A DNA stretch of 6,388 bases from Candidatus Hydrogenedentota bacterium (GCA_016934125.1 JAFGTL010000455.1:1-6388), one strand, 5' to 3'. Positions 1 through 5,843 are shown, counted from the stretch's first letter. Numbers and translations are program-made. The notes: generated by a model not told the origin, from the sequence alone.

Positions 1-22
1 CCGATTCCGGAAAGGGGCCGCA

Positions 23-48
23 CGGAGCCCGGCGTGGGCCGGACTCTG
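23..48. repeat. Imperfect hairpin 1 of left-edge cluster
   Basis: The arms GAGCCCGGC (25-33) and GCCGGACTC (38-46) pair with one C/A mismatch around a four-base loop. A G-T wobble and a C-G pair extend the stem outwards to 23 and 48. It is the first of six short inverted repeats between 23 and 233. In DNA this rich in G and C a single such hairpin means little; its value comes from the neighbouring hairpins. Confidence 0.4.
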
Positions 49-77
49 CCCCGAGAGCGAGCGACGCGCCCGAGGTG

Positions 78-92
78 CGCCTCCCGGAGGCG
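78..92. repeat. Short hairpin 2 of left-edge cluster
   Basis: CGCCTC (78-83) and GAGGCG (87-92) form a six-pair stem with a CCG loop. The downstream stretch to about 117 is G-rich and contains no further strong pairing that I could find. Alone it could be a chance event. Confidence 0.4.
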
Positions 93-117
93 GTAGGCGG
101 AGGGGGTACGCGGCGGG

Positions 118-136
118 AGCGTCCGGTACGGACGCT
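118..136. repeat. Perfect 8-bp hairpin 3 of cluster
   Basis: AGCGTCCG (118-125) and CGGACGCT (129-136) are perfect inverted arms around the loop GTA. It sits ten bases before the next hairpin. A perfect eight-pair stem with a three-base loop, immediately followed by a nine-pair one, is unlikely to be chance and supports a palindromic repeat unit or a structured RNA. Confidence 0.6.
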
Positions 137-146
137 ACGAGAATAG

Positions 147-167
147 CCCACCGTTTTCAACGGTGGG
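147..167. repeat. Perfect 9-bp hairpin 4 of cluster
   Basis: CCCACCGTT (147-155) and AACGGTGGG (159-167) are perfect arms around the loop TTC. This type of stem (GCCCACCGTT...AACGGTGGG) recalls dispersed intergenic palindromes of the REP/IS200-like kind in high-GC environmental bacteria; that resemblance is from memory and not tested. No T-run follows on either strand, so it does not look like a simple intrinsic terminator. Confidence 0.65.
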
Positions 168-183
168 AATCCGGCCGGCCCCC

Positions 184-211
184 TTCAGCCAGTCCCGGCG
201 GGACGGCTGAA
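184..211. repeat. Two-part hairpin 5 of cluster (12 pairs)
   Basis: The outer arms TTCAGCC (184-190) and GGCTGAA (205-211) enclose the inner arms GTCCC (192-196) and GGGAC (200-204), with loop GGC and a single bulged A at 191. A stem with one bulged base is typical of REP-type hairpins recognised by Y1/RAYT transposases and also of structured RNAs. No transposase gene is present in the window, so the family is an inference. Confidence 0.65.
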
Positions 212-233
212 CCCACGGCCCCCGTGGTGTGGG
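212..233. repeat. Hairpin 6 of cluster
   Basis: CCACGG (213-218) pairs with CCGTGG (222-227) around the loop CCC. As an alternative, CCCAC (212-216) can pair with GTGGG (229-233). It directly abuts hairpin 5. It is the last clear member of the run; from 234 to about 370 only weak four- to five-pair stems are visible. Confidence 0.5.
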
Positions 234-370
234 CCGGAGTTCGCACGCGGATCGGGCACGTTTTCGACGGCCCCTGAACGGGCTGTCTTTCGGGATTCGA
301 GGCCCCGTGTTTTGCCGCGTTCAACGCCGGGCCCCGACGCATTGGCTCCGCATTTACGGCTGGATTGAGC

Positions 371-406
371 GCGATTGGCCCCCCGGGGGGGTAAACGCGG
401 TTGGCC
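371..406 (+). repeat. Near-direct repeat flanking a C6G6 palindrome
   Basis: GCGATTGGCC (371-380) recurs as GCGGTTGGCC (397-406), matching at 9 of 10 positions with a 26-base period. Between the copies lies the perfect palindrome CCCCCCGGGGGG (379-390), which overlaps the end of the first copy. A weaker related stretch, GCATTGGC, occurs at 339-346. The position just before the ribosome site of the first gene would suit an operator or a terminase small-subunit recognition site, but this is only positional inference. Confidence 0.35.
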
Positions 407-414
407 TATTAGAT

Positions 415-424
415 AGGGGAGGTG
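415..424 (+). promoter_or_regulatory. Strong Shine-Dalgarno for the 432 gene
   Basis: AGGGGAGGTG contains GGAGGTG (418-424), fully complementary to the usual 16S 3' end, and lies seven bases before the ATG at 432. It fixes the start of the small upstream gene and argues that this gene is translated. Confidence 0.75.
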
Positions 425-431
425 CTAGACC

Positions 432-986
432 ATGCGACATCGCGAACCAAACGTCAAGAGGGCCGTAGCCAGGTGGTTTGACGACGGCGACGGGGCCCCG
501 GGCCCGCCCGCCGAGGACCGTGCCCTCATGGCCGAGTGCGTCAGCCGGTTGGCCGACTTCTACGGCCATCGCGGCGTGCCCGTCACGCCCCTGCTCATCA
601 TCCAGACCCAGGATCTCATGACCTGGTGGCTGCTCGCCCGCCGGATCCAGCGCACCATCAACCGCGAAGGCTTCGTGCCCGAGCCCGCCCCGGACGCCCA
701 CCCGCCCGGCGACGCGCCCGCCCTCACCGCCCGCATCCATCCCCTCGTCGAGCCCCTCGCCAAGGCCTGGGAACGGGTGCGCAAGGCGCTCAAGGAACTC
801 GCCGACACCTTGTCCGCGGGATCGGCCGCCCCGGCCAAGACCCAGGGCCTCGCCGCCGCATTGAAACCCGCCCTCGCCAGGACCACCGGCGTCCTCGAAG
901 ACGCGCTCCAGTTCGAACAGGGCAAGCAGCGCCGCGCTGCGCGACAGGCCGCCGCCAACCCGGCCCCGGGGCTCGCCGTCCCATGA
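432..986 (+). CDS. Putative phage terminase small subunit (184 aa)
   Basis: This is a 184-residue soluble, mostly helical protein. I do not recognise it by sequence; the call rests on position. It ends in an ATGA overlap with a terminase large subunit, the usual place of the small subunit that recognises phage DNA and regulates packaging. Residues 52-82 form a Trp-rich amphipathic stretch (LMTWWLLARRI) ending in a Gly, loosely like the helical region of P27-type small terminases. Residues 84-98 are a Pro/Ala linker. Residues 100-128 form a charged helix and the tail (160-184) is basic and Ala-rich, so DNA contact or oligomerisation is possible. I see no clear helix-turn-helix. There is no signal peptide or membrane span. 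The start is supported by a near-perfect ribosome site seven bases upstream. An uncharacterised partner of the ATPase is the alternative. The gene is likely real; its function is uncertain. Confidence 0.65.
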   Translation: MRHREPNVKRAVARWFDDGDGAPGPPAEDRALMAECVSRLADFYGHRGVPVTPLLIIQTQDLMTWWLLARRIQRTINREGFVPEPAPDAHPPGDAPALTARIHPLVEPLAKAWERVRKALKELADTLSAGSAAPAKTQGLAAALKPALARTTGVLEDALQFEQGKQRRAARQAAANPAPGLAVP

Positions 987-2449
987 CCACGCCATGGAAC
1001 AAACGCCGCGCCCGCAACCGGCTCAAGCGCCAAGGCCTCGATCCCGCGTCCGTCCGGGCCTGGCTCGGCCTGCACGAACGGGCCTGGTTCGCCCACCGGT
1101 TCCTCAAGGACCCGAAAGGCCGCCCGTGGACCGCGCGCGACTACCAGGCCGCCTCCCTCGAATCCCACGCGCTCCGCAAAGTCCATTGCGACGGCCGCGA
1201 CGTGGGCAAGACCTCCGAGATCGAGATCGTCGCCGCCTGGGCCGCCGTGGTCCGGCCCGACACCGAACTCCTCATTGCGACCCAGTGCGAGAACCACCTG
1301 TTCCCCCTCATGCACCGGCTCGTACGCCGGTTCCAGTCCGCGCCCGAATTGGCCCCGGACCTCGTCGAACTCAAGCGGTCCCCGTCGTGGTTTCTGCGGT
1401 TCTCGAACGGATTCCTCCTGTGGGGGCGCATTGCCGGGCCCCACGGCATGAATTTCCAGGGGCTTCACGTGGACTGGCAGATCGTCGACGAGGCCCAGGA
1501 AATGACCGAGCCCGCCTGGGCCGAACTCTACCAGGCCCTCAACGGCGGCGGCCGGCGCTGGGTGTACGGCGTGCCCAACGGACTCCGCAACTCCTTCTAC
1601 CGCATGACGCGCATGCCGGAGGTCGAGCAGTACAACTGGCCCTCGTCGTTCAACCCCGAGTTCTCCCCCCACAAAGACGCCGAACTCGCCCTCCTCTATG
1701 GCGGCCGCGATTCCCCCGGCTACATCCACCGCGTCCTCGGCCAGCACGGGTCGCCCGCCCACGCCGTGTTCAACCTCGACGACTACCTCGACTGCGTCGA
1801 CGACGGCCTCGACGCCGCCGACATCCGCCTCGAAGAGGGCGACGCCCTCGATCTGCCCGGGCCCGTGCCGCCCGGCGCCTATTACCTCGGCTGCGACCTC
1901 GGCTACGCCCGCGACCCGAGCGAGTTCGTCGTGTTCCGATCCGCGCCCCCGCACCTCGTCAACGTGCTCCGCGTCCACCTGCGCGGCGTTAACTACGCCC
2001 GCCAACAGGCACTCATCGAGGCCATCGACCGCGCCTACCGCCTCCGCCGCATCGGCATCGACTGCGGCAACAGCGGCCGCGCCGTCGCCCATAACCTCAT
2101 GGCCATCGGCCCCGACTGGTGCGAGAAAGTGCGCGCCTTCGAGTTCGGAGCCGCCATCGACCTCGACCCGCTCCCCGACGGCCGGCCCCAACGCCGCCAG
2201 ACCAAGCAGTTTATGACCGAACTCATCGAACGCGCCATGGCCGACCGCGCGATCGTGTTCCCCCGGCTTCCCGACCGCGAGTCCCAGTATGCGTCTCACA
2301 CGTACTCGATCGGCACCGCCGGCCAGATCGTCTACGAGAAAGGCAACGACCACCTCATCGACGCGGATCGCTGCGCCGTGCTCGCCCACTACCTCGACGT
2401 GCGCGAACCCGCCGCGGCGTTTCTCGGCGTGCGCGTCGAGCCGTTCTGA
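983..2449 (+). CDS. terL: Phage terminase large subunit (ATPase-nuclease, 488 aa)
   Basis: Large terminases cut concatemeric phage DNA and pump it into the procapsid. All expected parts are visible. A Q-motif-like ARDYQ (51-55) precedes a Walker A GRDVGKT (71-77). Walker B is WQIVDEAQ (165-172; D169 and E170). The coupling motif is GVPNG (196-200). The C-terminal RNase H-like nuclease has acidic residues D305 (GCDLGYARD), D360 (GIDCGNSG) and D456/D460 (NDHLIDADRCA). The length is normal for the family. The frame stays open upstream to 536, but the ATG at 983 is chosen because it overlaps the previous stop (ATGA) and homology begins after it. No strong ribosome site precedes it, which fits translational coupling. 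Codons mostly end in C. Oddly, no portal or capsid gene follows; the next gene is a convergent bacterial enzyme only 42 bases away. No frameshift or lost catalytic residue is seen, so it may be functional. Confidence 0.93.
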   Translation: MTTPWNKRRARNRLKRQGLDPASVRAWLGLHERAWFAHRFLKDPKGRPWTARDYQAASLESHALRKVHCDGRDVGKTSEIEIVAAWAAVVRPDTELLIATQCENHLFPLMHRLVRRFQSAPELAPDLVELKRSPSWFLRFSNGFLLWGRIAGPHGMNFQGLHVDWQIVDEAQEMTEPAWAELYQALNGGGRRWVYGVPNGLRNSFYRMTRMPEVEQYNWPSSFNPEFSPHKDAELALLYGGRDSPGYIHRVLGQHGSPAHAVFNLDDYLDCVDDGLDAADIRLEEGDALDLPGPVPPGAYYLGCDLGYARDPSEFVVFRSAPPHLVNVLRVHLRGVNYARQQALIEAIDRAYRLRRIGIDCGNSGRAVAHNLMAIGPDWCEKVRAFEFGAAIDLDPLPDGRPQRRQTKQFMTELIERAMADRAIVFPRLPDRESQYASHTYSIGTAGQIVYEKGNDHLIDADRCAVLAHYLDVREPAAAFLGVRVEPF

Positions 2450-2480
2450 GCCCGGCCTGGCACGGCCCCCGGCCGCGGGC
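2450..2480. terminator. Possible weak bidirectional terminator
   Basis: Directly after the terminase stop, GCCCGGCC (2450-2457) can pair with GGCCGCGGGC (2471-2480), leaving a two-base bulge. It lies in the 42-base gap between two convergent genes, where a terminator is expected. There is no T-run on either strand and G+C-rich pairing is common here, so support is weak. Confidence 0.3.
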
Positions 2481-2491
2481 ATGGGCGGGCC

Positions 2492-4681
2492 CTACCGGGC
2501 GCTGGAATCCTGGAGGGCGCGGGTCCGGGTTTGTTCGAGGAAGAAGATGACGCGGTCGAAGACGTCCTGGGCCCCGGGGCCGTTGATAATGCCGTGATTC
2601 TCGCGATCGAACAGGGTGAGTTCCCTGGCCGGCGCGGGGATCTTCTCGAGGATGAGGGTCGCGCTGGCCGGATCGACCACGGGGTCCCGGTGCGCCTGGA
2701 TGATGAGGGTGGGCGCGCAGACCCGTTCGAGGGCGTCTTCAGTGGCGCGCATGAGTTTGGCCAACTGGCTCGCGCCCCGTATCGGGTTGCGGGTGTAGTT
2801 GATGTGCGTGTTCTCGGGCTGGTTCTCGATGTATTCCCAGTCCATCCGGATCCGCGCCAGCAGCGCGTTCAAGCTGACGATGCTCGACGCCAGCCGGACG
2901 CCGTAGTTGCGCACCTGGAGCGGCGCGTTGATCGCGAACACGCCGGGGATCCGGTGGCGTTTCCGGGCCGCGGCGAGCAGGGCGAGGGCGCCGCCCGTCG
3001 AGAACCCCCCGACGAACACCGAGCCGGTCAGCGTCTTCATGATGCCGTAGGCCCGGTTGAACGAGTCGTACCACTGCTGCCAGGTGGTCTCGGCGAGGTC
3101 TTCAGGCGAGGTGCCGTGGCCCTGGATCCGGGCGCCGTACACCGCGAACCCGGCGCGGACGAGGGCCTCCGCCAGCGCGCGGACCTCGAGCGGGGCCGCC
3201 ATGTAGCCGTGGGCGAGCACGACGCCGCCTTTGATCCGATCGGGGCGGAGGAAGAACGGGCGCCCCACCTGCGGCGGCCGGGCCTCGTGGGGCCGGGCAT
3301 AAGCCGCGTAGTCCGCCTCGAACGCCGCCTCGTCTTCGCGCACCAGGGCCGTCCGGATGTCGTCGAGCAGCACGTCCTTCGGGAGCGCGGCGACCTCCCG
3401 CACGGCCGCGGTCACGTCGGCGAGGGGTTCGAGTTCGTTGGCGATGACGCGGGTGAGCTCGCGCTGGCGGATCGAGTGGAAGTCCGCCGGCGGATGGGCC
3501 GCGCGGGCGTTCCGCACATAACCGCCGGCCACGCGGACGAGGATCTCCTCGCGCACGCAGAGGTCGAGGAAGGCGTCGAAGGAGGCGTTGTCCTCATCGT
3601 AGAGGAGGTCGCGGTGGGCGGCGACGAGGGCGGGATGGAGATGGACGCCGTCGAGGCCGTGGAGCCGGCGGGCCGCGGCGAAGAGGCGGGCGCGGCAGGT
3701 GCGCTCGGTGCACCGGCGGGTGCGCTGATGGCGGATGAGCGTGGCGAACAGGTGATCCTGGTTGACGGTGGTCTGGCAATAGACGGCCGTCATGTAGCGG
3801 GCCATGAGGTCGCGGGCGGCCTCGTTGAAGCGGGATCCGGGATCCTGTTCGAGGGCCGCCATGTCGTTGCACCCGCAGGCCATGAGTTCCTCGTGCCCGG
3901 GCGCGGCCAGATACGCGCCGATGTCGATCGGATCGCCGAGGGTGATGTCGATGTCCGTGTCCTCGGCGAGCACCGAGCCTTCGACGGAGAGTTCCTCGAT
4001 GGCGCGCGTGCTCAGATCCTTGGCGGTGGCGCGGGCGACGCGCAGGAAGAGGTTGTCGTGGGCGCGGATCGGGAAGTAGGTGATGTTGACGGGGATGATC
4101 ACGGTGCGCTTCTCGATGGCGGGCCGGGGCCCGTCGAGGCCGAACCGCTCCACGAGTTCGTCGAGTTCGGCCTGGCACCCGGCGTCGGCCTCGAGGCCGC
4201 GGAGTTTGTGCCGGTAGAACTCCGTGCGCAGGGCGAGCACGGCCGCACCCGTATGGGGCGGCCGGATCCGGCCGCCCGAGAACACGCGGAACCCGCCGTG
4301 GCCGTCGACGAGTTTCTTGTCTTTGATCATGGCGCCTTCGGGGAAGATGATCCAGGGATGATCGCCCGTGAGCAGCGAGTGGACGATCACGGTGTCCCGG
4401 TCGGGGTCTTTCGTGGACACGGCGCCCGTGGACAGCAGGAACCGGCCGATCCGGCCCTGGAACAGGCCGGCATGGGCCAGCGACCACACGGTGAGCCCTG
4501 CGTGTTTCTTGAACACGTAGGGGAGCACGAGGGTTTCCAGGCGCGTGAAGTGGTTCGCCACGAAGATCGCCGCCATGTCGTCCTGGATGGCCTCGAGATT
4601 GTGGACGCGGACGTTCGCCTTGACGAGTCTGGACGCGATGTCGAGGAGCCACTTCGTGGCCTGTAGCGCGAATACTCCCAT
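2492..4681 (-). CDS. PlsC-type acyltransferase / alpha-beta hydrolase fusion (729 aa)
   Basis: This is a two-enzyme protein. Residues 30-260 resemble the PlsC/LPLAT acyltransferases, which move acyl chains onto lysophospholipid-type acceptors at the inner membrane face. The catalytic block is NHFTRLE (43-49), and FPEG (113-116) is the phosphate-binding motif. Residues 300-465 are a helical, charged region that I cannot assign. Residues 475-715 are an alpha/beta hydrolase of the esterase/monoacylglycerol-lipase type, with oxyanion segment AHGY (490-493), nucleophile elbow GGFSTGG (S561), an acid in HRDPVVD (D666) and H696 in ENHG. The first motif has Glu where Asp is usual (HX4D to HX4E). There is no signal peptide, so a cytoplasmic or peripheral membrane protein is likely. 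The start at 4681 is preferred over an upstream ATG at 4726 because AAGGGGGAG lies just before it. Phospholipid synthesis, repair or remodelling is the inferred role; the acceptor and the ester hydrolysed are unknown. Confidence 0.88.
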   Translation of the reverse strand: MGVFALQATKWLLDIASRLVKANVRVHNLEAIQDDMAAIFVANHFTRLETLVLPYVFKKHAGLTVWSLAHAGLFQGRIGRFLLSTGAVSTKDPDRDTVIVHSLLTGDHPWIIFPEGAMIKDKKLVDGHGGFRVFSGGRIRPPHTGAAVLALRTEFYRHKLRGLEADAGCQAELDELVERFGLDGPRPAIEKRTVIIPVNITYFPIRAHDNLFLRVARATAKDLSTRAIEELSVEGSVLAEDTDIDITLGDPIDIGAYLAAPGHEELMACGCNDMAALEQDPGSRFNEAARDLMARYMTAVYCQTTVNQDHLFATLIRHQRTRRCTERTCRARLFAAARRLHGLDGVHLHPALVAAHRDLLYDEDNASFDAFLDLCVREEILVRVAGGYVRNARAAHPPADFHSIRQRELTRVIANELEPLADVTAAVREVAALPKDVLLDDIRTALVREDEAAFEADYAAYARPHEARPPQVGRPFFLRPDRIKGGVVLAHGYMAAPLEVRALAEALVRAGFAVYGARIQGHGTSPEDLAETTWQQWYDSFNRAYGIMKTLTGSVFVGGFSTGGALALLAAARKRHRIPGVFAINAPLQVRNYGVRLASSIVSLNALLARIRMDWEYIENQPENTHINYTRNPIRGASQLAKLMRATEDALERVCAPTLIIQAHRDPVVDPASATLILEKIPAPARELTLFDRENHGIINGPGAQDVFDRVIFFLEQTRTRALQDSSAR

Positions 4682-4689
4682 CGTGGTGA

Positions 4690-4699
4690 TCTCCCCCTT
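4690..4699 (-). promoter_or_regulatory. Ribosome site fixing the fusion-gene start
   Basis: On the minus strand AAGGGGGAGA lies about eight bases before the ATG at 4681. No comparable site precedes the ATG at 4726 of the same frame, so the shorter 729-residue product is favoured. Confidence 0.6.
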
Positions 4700-4708
4700 A
4701 CTATACCA
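4700..4708 (-). promoter_or_regulatory. Possible extended -10 promoter for the fusion gene
   Basis: On the minus strand TGGTATAGT matches the extended -10 form TGnTATAAT at all but one base. It is the only AT-rich hexamer in a G+C-rich spacer. No -35 box is seen at the usual distance. Initiation would give a very short leader running directly into the ribosome site, which is possible but tight. Confidence 0.35.
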
Positions 4709-4724
4709 CGCAGCCCGCGCCCGC

Positions 4725-4736
4725 ATTCCGCGGAAT
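4725..4736. promoter_or_regulatory. 12-bp perfect palindrome in the divergent spacer
   Basis: ATTCCGCGGAAT is perfectly self-complementary and lies between two divergent genes (starts at 4681 and 4824). It is just upstream of the candidate -10 for the leftward gene. A dimeric regulator binding here could act on both genes. There is no adjacent regulator gene and no second copy in the spacer, so an operator role is inferred from position and symmetry only. Confidence 0.35.
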
Positions 4737-4807
4737 AGCCTTGAAAACGGGGGTGCGATGTTCCACGATGGCGGGGAATCGGGACAGGGCGGAGTTCAGA
4801 GAACGTA

Positions 4808-4813
4808 GAGGGG
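4808..4813 (+). promoter_or_regulatory. Ribosome site of the oxidoreductase gene
   Basis: GAGGGG lies ten bases before the ATG at 4824. It supports this start, which also places the nucleotide-binding strand at residues 3-9, as is usual for the family. Confidence 0.6.
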
Positions 4814-4823
4814 ATATCGACTG

Positions 4824-5837
4824 ATGGCAATCAAGGTCGCGTTCGTCGGGTTTCGTCATGGGCACATCAATTCGCTCTACGGGCTGCTGGCCGGCCGGGA
4901 GGATGCGGAGATCGTAGCGGCGTGCGAGGAGGACGCGGCCACCCGGGCGGCGCTCGCGGAGAGCCCGGTGGCGATCACCCATGACTCGTACGAGGCGATG
5001 CTCGCGGAGGTGGACTGCGATGTGGTGGCGTGCGGCGACTACTACGGGATCCGGGGGGAGCGCCTGATCGCGGCGCTCGAGGCGGGGCGGCACGTGATGG
5101 CGGACAAGCCGTTGTGTACGCGGCTCTCGGAACTCGATCGGATCGAGCGGCTCGCGGCGGACACGGGCCGGCGGGTGGGCTGCATGCTGGATCTGTGCGA
5201 CGCGGGCCCGTTCCAGACGTTGCACCGGCTGCTCAAGGAGGGCGTGGCCGGGGAGGTGCACACGATCCATTTCGACGGGCAGCATCCGTTGAACTACGGG
5301 ACGCGGCCCGGCTGGTATTTCGAGCAGGGCAAGCACGGCGGCACGATCAACGATCTCGCCATCCACGCCATCGACGCGATCCCGTGGTTGACGGGCCGGG
5401 GCGTGGTCGAGGTGACGGCGGCACGGGCCTGGAACGCGCGGTTCCTCGAGCATCCGTCGTTTCAGGACGGGGCGGTGCTTATGCTGCGGCTCGACAACGG
5501 CGGCGCGGTGACAGGCGACGTGTCGTATCTCACGCCGGAAAACCACGGCTACCGGATGCCGTCGTACTGGCGGTTCTCGATCAGCGGCTCGGAGGGCTAT
5601 GTCGAGACGAGCGGCCACACGGACACGGTGTTCGTGTACGCGAAGGGGGACGACGCGGTGCGCGCGGAACCGGCGGGGCCGGCGCGGACAGCGGGCTACT
5701 GGGAGGATTACCTGGCGGACGTGGCGGGCCGGCCCGATCCCGAGGGGTTGCACACGGAGCGCGTGCTGCGAAGCAGCCGGCAGGCGCTCGCGGTGCAGCG
5801 CGCGGCGGATTCCGAGGTGTATCCGCACCGCCTGTAA
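4824..5837 (+). CDS. Gfo/Idh/MocA family oxidoreductase (337 aa)
   Basis: This is a cytoplasmic NAD(P)-dependent dehydrogenase family that acts on sugars, inositols and related polyols. The N-terminal Rossmann fold begins with KVAFVGFRHGHI (4-15). An acidic pair ending the second strand (E35, E36) suggests NAD rather than NADP. The catalytic Lys motif is ADKPL (93-97), the DKP form of the usual EKP. The C-terminal alpha/beta domain holds GGTINDLAIHAID (172-184), where D177 and H181 match the family's Asp-x3-His substrate and proton-transfer site. The length is typical. The glycine motif is degenerate: GFRHGH replaces the usual GxGxxG. Codons end mainly in G (gcg, cgg, acg), unlike the C-ending terminase genes. 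It appears to be a single-gene unit with a strong hairpin after its stop. Substrate cannot be told from sequence, and no sugar transport or kinase gene lies nearby. A dehydrogenase is likely; some family members act as sugar hydrolases or dehydratases with bound NAD. Confidence 0.92.
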   Translation: MAIKVAFVGFRHGHINSLYGLLAGREDAEIVAACEEDAATRAALAESPVAITHDSYEAMLAEVDCDVVACGDYYGIRGERLIAALEAGRHVMADKPLCTRLSELDRIERLAADTGRRVGCMLDLCDAGPFQTLHRLLKEGVAGEVHTIHFDGQHPLNYGTRPGWYFEQGKHGGTINDLAIHAIDAIPWLTGRGVVEVTAARAWNARFLEHPSFQDGAVLMLRLDNGGAVTGDVSYLTPENHGYRMPSYWRFSISGSEGYVETSGHTDTVFVYAKGDDAVRAEPAGPARTAGYWEDYLADVAGRPDPEGLHTERVLRSSRQALAVQRAADSEVYPHRL

Positions 5838-5843
5838 ATGAAA

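Larger units (their letters stand above)
234..431. other. Non-coding leader upstream of the terminase pair
   Basis: No reading frame here has a recognisable product or a good ribosome site. Minor stems occur, such as GCGT/ACGC around TCA at 317-327. I could not find a convincing -35/-10 pair; TATTAG (407-412) is the most AT-rich hexamer near the gene but has no matching -35 box. The transcript of the downstream pair may start here or further left, beyond the hairpin cluster. Confidence 0.4.

Noticed and set aside
23..233. A CRISPR array or tRNA cluster as an explanation of the repeated hairpins.
   Set aside because: The stems differ from one another in sequence and spacing, so there is no direct repeat-spacer order, and no cloverleaf or CCA end can be folded.
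157..342. A 61-codon minus-strand frame across the hairpin region.
   Set aside because: It runs through three hairpins, so its sequence is dictated by the repeats; no ribosome site or recognisable product.
536..982. Upstream extension of the terminase large-subunit frame.
   Set aside because: The added 149 residues are Arg/Pro/Ala-rich and overlap the 184-residue gene in another frame; the ATGA overlap at 983 gives a normal terminase length and N-terminus.
560..2482. A 640-codon open frame on the minus strand opposite the terminase pair.
   Set aside because: It mirrors C-ending codons of the plus-strand genes, has a Gly/Ala/Val-rich composition with no motif, and the opposite strand carries clear terminase motifs.
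2531..4666. A 711-codon plus-strand open frame opposite the acyltransferase-hydrolase gene.
   Set aside because: Low-complexity Gly/Glu/Arg/Val-rich translation without motifs or a ribosome site; a by-product of high G+C.
4701..5828. A 375-codon minus-strand open frame opposite the oxidoreductase.
   Set aside because: Arg/His/Pro-rich with no family features; the sense strand encodes a clear Gfo/Idh/MocA protein.
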